A DNA stretch of 64,000 bases from Leptasterias polaris (Eukaryota > Echinodermata > Asteroidea > Forcipulatida > Asteriidae): NCBI GenBank assembly GCA_037783415.1, contig JAZGTN010000011.1, positions 2,108,001 through 2,172,000 of the forward strand, given 5' to 3'. Both the position numbers and the translations under genes were made by a program. This document shows positions 63,993-64,000 of this stretch, one piece after another; the stretch's first letter is position 1, and each line of letters starts with the position of its first letter. The notes below the pieces were generated by a model, which worked only from the letters and a program-made list of their open reading frames with translations, did no database searches and was not told the origin of the DNA.

Positions 63993-64000
63993 TAATAAAG

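Larger units (their letters stand above)
60006..64000 (+). other. 3' UTR and downstream sequence
   Basis: No second gene is recognisable on either strand; the open frames here are short and without family features. It holds a copy of an interspersed repeat near 60527-60750, a C run at 61450-61460, a weak copy of the 'CTTTAAAG' palindromic element near 62735-62965, and the 52-bp minisatellite at the right edge. The 3' UTR end is unknown. Confidence 0.5.

Overview
The window is animal genomic DNA and is filled almost entirely by one gene: a plus-strand pecanex homologue of the PCNX1/2/3 type. I rebuilt it as 35 coding exons between 7881 and 60005. Every intron is GT-AG, the reading phases join without a break, and the 6,468 nt give 2,155 codons plus a TAA stop. 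The first coding exon, which in this family carries the start Met and about 50 residues, was not found and should lie before position 1. The organism looks like a deuterostome invertebrate, most likely an echinoderm (sea star or relative). I infer this from the close match to vertebrate pecanex, the single-gene intron-rich layout, tRNA-derived SINEs, many small inverted-repeat elements, and the abundance of the palindrome TACATGTA. The species cannot be fixed from sequence alone.

Layout: 1-7880 is the 3' part of a large first intron. 7881-18525 holds eight exons for the N-terminal membrane segment and a long Ser/Arg/Lys-rich, probably disordered region. 18526-24243 is a 5.7 kb repeat-filled intron. 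24244-27694 encodes the conserved pre-membrane region. 28708-44400 encodes the multi-pass membrane core. 45096-55081 encodes the highly conserved pecanex C-terminal domain. 57692-60005 encodes a Gly/Ser-rich linker and a conserved C-terminal tail. 60006-64000 is 3' UTR and downstream sequence with no second gene that I recognise.

The introns are a dense record of mobile DNA. They hold at least three tRNA-derived SINE families (one with a Leu-CAA-like head), LINE 3' fragments (RTE-like and CR1/L2-like), a piggyBac-type element with perfect TTAA flanks, an element that split an older SINE, and many palindromic MITE-like elements. They also hold several near-perfect minisatellites: 20 bp x8, 33 bp x11, 20 bp x14 and 52 bp x5.

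The two most unusual structures are inside introns of the gene. One is a six-copy tandem array (39889-40648, about 127 bp per unit), each unit carrying the 3' splice region and first 88 nt of the exon at 40666 as decaying pseudo-exons. The other is an identical 133-bp inverted repeat (55938-56244) that would form a very long hairpin in the pre-mRNA.
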